The notes beneath the pieces were generated by a model, which saw only the letters and a list, made by a program, of their open reading frames with translations, had not been told where the DNA came from and did not search any database. Made by a program: the position numbers and the translations under genes. Below are positions 1 through 64,000 of a stretch of 64,000 bases of DNA, one piece after another. Position 1 is the stretch's first letter. Every line of letters begins with the position of its first letter. The DNA comes from Chaunax sp. Z400 (Eukaryota; Chordata; Actinopteri; Lophiiformes; Chaunacidae), in assembly GCA_037577475.1 (NCBI GenBank), contig CM075194.1:5011992-5075991 (forward strand), given 5' to 3'.

Positions 1-3000
1 CTCTTTGATTAAATGTTTGCCCCTTTAAGAACATGTATGATTAATTTATTTACCTCCAGCATTATTGACCATGGTGTCCCTGGTGATCCTGCTTTTTAAT
101 CTGCATCTCATAGGAGGATTTATTATCATGTGAAGCTGAGTTAGCACCCCTGAGATTAATCCAGCCCTAATGACAATATTGTCCCCTAATGAGGTTGTGG
201 GTATGAATTTTTGAACACTTTGACTTCCAGGCTTGTTTCTTCAGAGACATCACGGTGCTCAAGTGATACCAAACTACAAAACCGCACCTATAATGTTTCT
301 CTTTATGGTATAGTTTATCAGGCCATGCTGCAACATATTCTTTCCCTATAGGGCCACCATATATGTCTCCTAAATCTATTCTACTAGTAGTCCATCATGT
401 GGCTCCTGCATCTCACAGCATGGCCTTGCTTAATAGGCAACATAGATTAGATTAGAGCAACGGGATGAGTTCAAAGGGTTCAAATCCCAACGTTTCAGGA
501 GTAAGACCTGCACAGGGATTGTGTCTAAAACCTGCCTTTCTGCAGGTGACTTGAAGAAACAAAGAGGTGACACTGAGCTTTTTTGTGCATCATTTAAAAA
601 ATGCATCCAAAATATCCTGTGTTTTATTGTGAAAATCCCAATTTTGTTGCTTTTTTTAACCTCACTTACTTGAACTCTTTTTACTGGATATGAGTGAGAA
701 AGTTTGTTTGAAGATCACGCTGGTTAAAAATCGCACGACACTGAAAGCCTGCCTGCAGGATATCACCTAGCTACCTGAAATGACCTTTGTGCTGTGATTC
801 AGTGAAAGCACAGATTACCTCTCCCTGCTGCTATCGTCATATCTTCCAGGGCGCGCCTGTAAATGCACCGTGTGACAAGTTGAGCAACGGCAACTCCCAC
901 GATTTGTTCTCTGGGCTCACACAAAGACCACAAAGATGTGCTTAAAACCTACTTAGAGAGAGCTAATGAGTGTTCGTTATGGTGGGGAGAGAAAGTTGTT
1001 GTCAAACCAGGTTTGATTTCCACATTTCAGTTAAGTTATGACCTGCATTATTTACATTTTAATGCTTCAGTTCGTCTCATTTTCTACTTCCATCCCCTTC
1101 ATTACTGTTCCACTACAAATTTTAAATTGAGCCCAGAAACAAATTCTGCATTACAATGTTGACCCAACAAGTGAGGACATCATACATGCACCAGTGAAAG
1201 CTTTAGCCGGTGATTTCTTATATTTATTTAGATTTTATATTTATTTGTTTTTGTAATGCTCATTGTGGCCAGAAGAGGCTGAGGAGCAGCACCATCCCAT
1301 GATCCAAAGAGTAGAACTAAAAGCAGTCGTATTTTCTTCCTGGTGAGATTTAATTTCTCTTTACAGAGACGAGCGAGGGGGGGGGGGGGAGAAAACTCCT
1401 CGAGGGGATTTTGTCTCAACATCTTTTAGTAATATGACCGCAATGTTGTGAATTTGTTAAATATGACACCATGCTCAAAATGTGGGCCGGCTTTTGTCTG
1501 CATGTTGTAATGTTTTGTTGTTTCCATGATTCCATCTGAGGTTCAATATAAAGAAACTGCTATAGATTAAAAATGATTAAAATCAGCCATCCTGATCCTT
1601 TAGTGTGAAGCGGATGGTTACCTATTTCTTGATAAGTGAAGGATTTATTATCTGCTGTATCTTGCAGTAAACTGGTTGCGTGGCTCCATCTTTTTTTTTT
1701 CTTCTTTTTTTTTAGATGTTGATTTCCTGCATCCTTTGAAAAAGAAAAATCCTAAAATCGTGGACATAAAATATCTCGTGTCCTTCTTATACGACACACC
1801 TGCTGCAAAGTGTCGTGGACTGTTAGATCAGCTGATGTGCAGAGCTGATTTAACTGAATGCATCCCTCTTTCTCTCTTTCTCCCCCCCCCCCCCCCATCG
1901 GCCTCCCAACAGGTGTAATGCTGTAATTAATGTGTGCAGATATCTTTAAAAAGCATCTGAAGCTACTGTTGTAGCCTCGTGACATTCCCCCCCCTGTGCT
2001 TTTTCCACAGCAGTGTGTTTCACCAGCGTCGGCCTTGTTGCTACAGTTAGAGCTGAGAAGAGTGACTTTGACTCAGGAAAACCTCGTCACAGACTCCCTC
2101 TCTCTTTGTCTCTCTGACCTTTCCACATGCTCTCTCTTCTCTTTCTTACTCTCTCTCTCTTTTGCACGCTTTCTCCTCCTTTAACTCTGTGTGTTTCCTC
2201 ACCTCTCAGTCTCTCTATCTTTTGTAATCCTGACTGGTCTTCTTTAATTGTTCCTCGCTCCACTTCTTCCACTTCTCTCTCTCGCTCATTTCATCGTCCC
2301 TTTGGAAACATGTTCTCTTGACAAACGGCAAGACTTTACAAGTCAAGATGAATAAAAACAAATAGCAATGTTTTTTTCTGCAAAGATAACAATAAATATC
2401 ATATGAAACTTCCACTGAAAATATCATGTCGTATTTTTTATTTAACAAAACACCAGGTACATTTGACCTGATGGCAACAACTCAAATCCATTCAAACCAA
2501 TGCGATGCATCACAGAGCGACTGCTATGACTCATACAGCAGTGTTGTATTATATTTTTGTTGGCCTGTTGTTTTACTAGACATATTAACAACCTTATAGA
2601 GTTTATTTTTATGAATTACAATGAAAGACTATGAAGCAATAAAAGGTGTAGTCCCTCCCTAAATGATATCTGTGTATGAGTCCAATGGCAGCTTCTCGTT
2701 TATTATCATCTCTGAGTTCCCATGAGGTTAATATTTCTTTCTTTGTGGTTTTTATTTACACCACTTTCTCTCTTGTACCTGCTTGTCCTTCCTTTGTTTA
2801 CCCCCCCCACCTCCCCCATGTGACTTGCTGTGCAGCTGACTTTGAGATAGCTGAAATGCTGAGCATGACACTCCTGTGTAAAGGTTGAACAGCAGTATGG
2901 GTCTAACCTCAGACAAACAGTGCTGGAAAATACCTTTCTTTTTTGGGGGGGCGGGACGTCATATTGGGGGGGGGGGGGGAGACTGAGTGTCTGAAATTCT

Positions 3001-4497
3001 GAAATTGTGCAAAACGGCCATACCTGAGGCTGCAGCTAATAGGATCTCTATGCTCACAGATTTCAGTGAAGTCTGGTTCAACCATATCACAAATGTTCGG
3101 TTTTTTTCCACTTTTTTTTTTATTTCAATGCAGATACAGATCAAAAAGTGTACCATGAGAACTACAGAACTGTAGATCTCGGAGTGCTTGTTACTTTTTC
3201 TTTCTTTCTTGTCTGTCTGAGTTTGACCCCTTATAGCTAGATGTAAACATGCAGTATGTGGCTTCAACCTTCATTTGCCTCATACAGTATATGTCAGCCC
3301 CTAGAATATGGAAAGAATATTGTGCTTAGAATTACAACACCGCAAAAAAAAAGAGCAGCTAAAATACAAGGAATAAACTAATACTAGTGAAGTGATCTGT
3401 CCAGGCAGCAAGATAAATTCATCTGTCAAGAAACCTTTAAATAAGTTGGCTAGAAATTAATAGGATGGAAAAAAAACAACTCGTAAATAAATAAAGATAA
3501 TTAATCTCATGTTTCCAGATCTAACATTTTAAATGTGTGCAAGTACAATTTGCAAGTGCATCTTTGCCCTTTTAGCTCTCACCCCTCTGTCAGTACAGGG
3601 TGGTTAAAACAAACCAGCAGCCACTGACCTGGTGTGACATTTGCTCTGCCACAATGGTGCCTAGTGCTATTTCACACTGTTTTATTTTAGCCCGGCTCAC
3701 CTGTCCATTCTCCTAAACTGTCAGTCACACTCGTGTTCAGCAGTAAAAGACGTTCTGGTCAAATCAAAGGCACCTTCATCTCTTCACGCTGTGATTGGTT
3801 CAGGCAGGCGAGTTGGGAGAGATTTCTAAATGTCACACATATTTTTTCCCCCTCGGTTCGCTTCTCCGTATCCTCGGGCGAGACGGAACAAGACAAGCCC
3901 TGCACCCTTCATCCTGCAGCGCCTCAGCATTAACTGACAGAAAAGTGTTCCATCGGCCAATAAAAGATAATAAACTCGCCCTGACCTGTGTTTTATGGGT
4001 GTTTCCTGCTGGTCTGCTGTCGGTGGAAGTACATGGCTATTTATATTCTTTGAATGCTTTTCCTTTCCTTTGTGATTGTGTTGCTCTTTTAAAAGCACTT
4101 CAAGGCAAATGGTTTTCAACAAAGGTGCTTTACTTGTACCAGATTGCTTTTGCTTTTTTCCGATGTGTGCTTTTAAATGTGACATGTAAATAAAAAAGTC
4201 TATTAATCATTTCTATGCATCATTATCAGATTTTGCGTCTGCGTGCTGCTGTTGTCCTGTTTCTAGTATTCCAGATATCAATATGCTATCAGTGTCTGCA
4301 GTTGTTATGGTGACAGTACCCATGATTAAATGACACACCGAGAAAACATTTATATGTAGGATTTCTTTTGGGCCACAAAGTTTAAGAGTCAGGAATCTCC
4401 ACACAGTGGAGTCAAACTTGTCGCCCTGCAGCTTCACTTTTTGGACTGCATTCCAGCACTTATGTCTCCTTCTTCTTCTTCCCCTGCCTTTCAACAG
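1..4497. other. Upstream region or 5' intron without recognised gene
   Basis: No coding exon could be supported on either strand. The sequence is AT-rich with poly-G tracts (about 1380-1390 and 2967-2979), a poly-C tract near 1883-1896 and pyrimidine-rich stretches (2090-2290). A polypyrimidine tract ending in cag at 4495-4500 looks like a 3' splice site, so this stretch probably contains a 5' UTR intron and, further upstream, a non-coding first exon and promoter that I cannot place. Confidence 0.5.
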
Positions 4498-4534
4498 CAG
4501 TGCCATGCTGCCGGGCGGCTGCGGGTGAGAAAGG
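4498..4534 (+). promoter_or_regulatory. Probable 3' end of syne2 5' UTR with a 7-codon upstream ORF
   Basis: A pyrimidine-rich tract runs into aacag|cag at 4493-4500, a plausible acceptor for a 5' UTR exon. An ATG at 4505 opens a 7-codon ORF (MLPGGCG) ending in TGA at 4526-4528, only 6 nt before the syne2 ATG at 4535. Such uORFs often reduce or gate initiation at the main start; that role is inference here. Confidence 0.45.
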
Positions 4535-63982
<59,448 letters not shown>

Positions 63983-64000
63983 GTAAAAGGCTCATGGATG

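Noticed and set aside
938..3933. Several ORFs of 60-100 residues in the upstream region on both strands
   Set aside because: Composition follows homopolymers and pyrimidine tracts. No splice-consistent extension, motif or family resemblance.

Overview
The window is vertebrate genomic DNA, almost certainly from a ray-finned fish. It is AT-rich and intron-rich, with microsatellites and remnants of Tc1/mariner-like and other DNA transposons of fish type. It carries the 5' part of one very large plus-strand gene, which I identify as syne2 (nesprin-2). Nesprin-2 is the giant outer-nuclear-membrane/actin linker of the LINC complex. The identification rests on two calponin-homology (CH) domains joined by a Ser-rich linker, followed by a long series of spectrin-type helical exons. 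Many of these exons match my memory of human nesprin-2 rather than nesprin-1. I could model 62 coding exons from an ATG at 4535 to a donor at 63983. Their phases agree throughout and give one open frame of 26,501 coding bases (about 8,834 codons). The gene runs off the right edge, so the C-terminal spectrin repeats and the KASH membrane anchor are not here. Which teleost duplicate (syne2a or syne2b) this is cannot be told from the window.

Layout: 1-4497 is upstream sequence or an upstream 5' intron without a recognisable gene. 4498-4534 is the end of the 5' UTR, with a 7-codon upstream ORF. 4535-16339 holds the eight exons encoding the N-terminus, CH1, Ser-rich linker and CH2, separated by large introns that hold a Tc1-like remnant and a perfect 32-bp-arm hairpin. 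17140-24626 holds a Pro-rich cassette and the first spectrin repeats. 24991-28968 is a single 3,978-bp exon coding a Gln/Pro-rich low-complexity segment of 1,326 residues. 29318-39013 is ordinary spectrin-repeat exons closely parallel to human nesprin-2. 39179-43389 is a run of seven duplicated spectrin-like exons where I recall one copy in human. 43390-48371 returns to single-copy spectrin exons. 48493-58338 is a giant exon of about 9.85 kb coding about 3,282 residues of low-complexity tandem repeats. 59223-63982 returns to conserved spectrin-type sequence, including a 2,068-bp exon.

The main discovery is that this nesprin-2 has been enlarged by about 5,300 residues at three separate places inside the conserved scaffold. 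Each enlargement used a different route: growth of a Q/P-rich exon, serial duplication of a symmetric (phase 0-0) spectrin exon, and expansion of a short charged linker into a giant exon. The giant exon has satellite-like organisation. It holds six 714-bp (238-residue) units, each built of four diverged RRKS-headed modules of 50-74 residues. These are followed by a 162-bp monomer array that itself forms 423-bp dimers, and then by a third degenerate array with a step of about 500 bp. The flanking conserved helices and the unbroken frame argue that these are real coding insertions within syne2, not separate genes.
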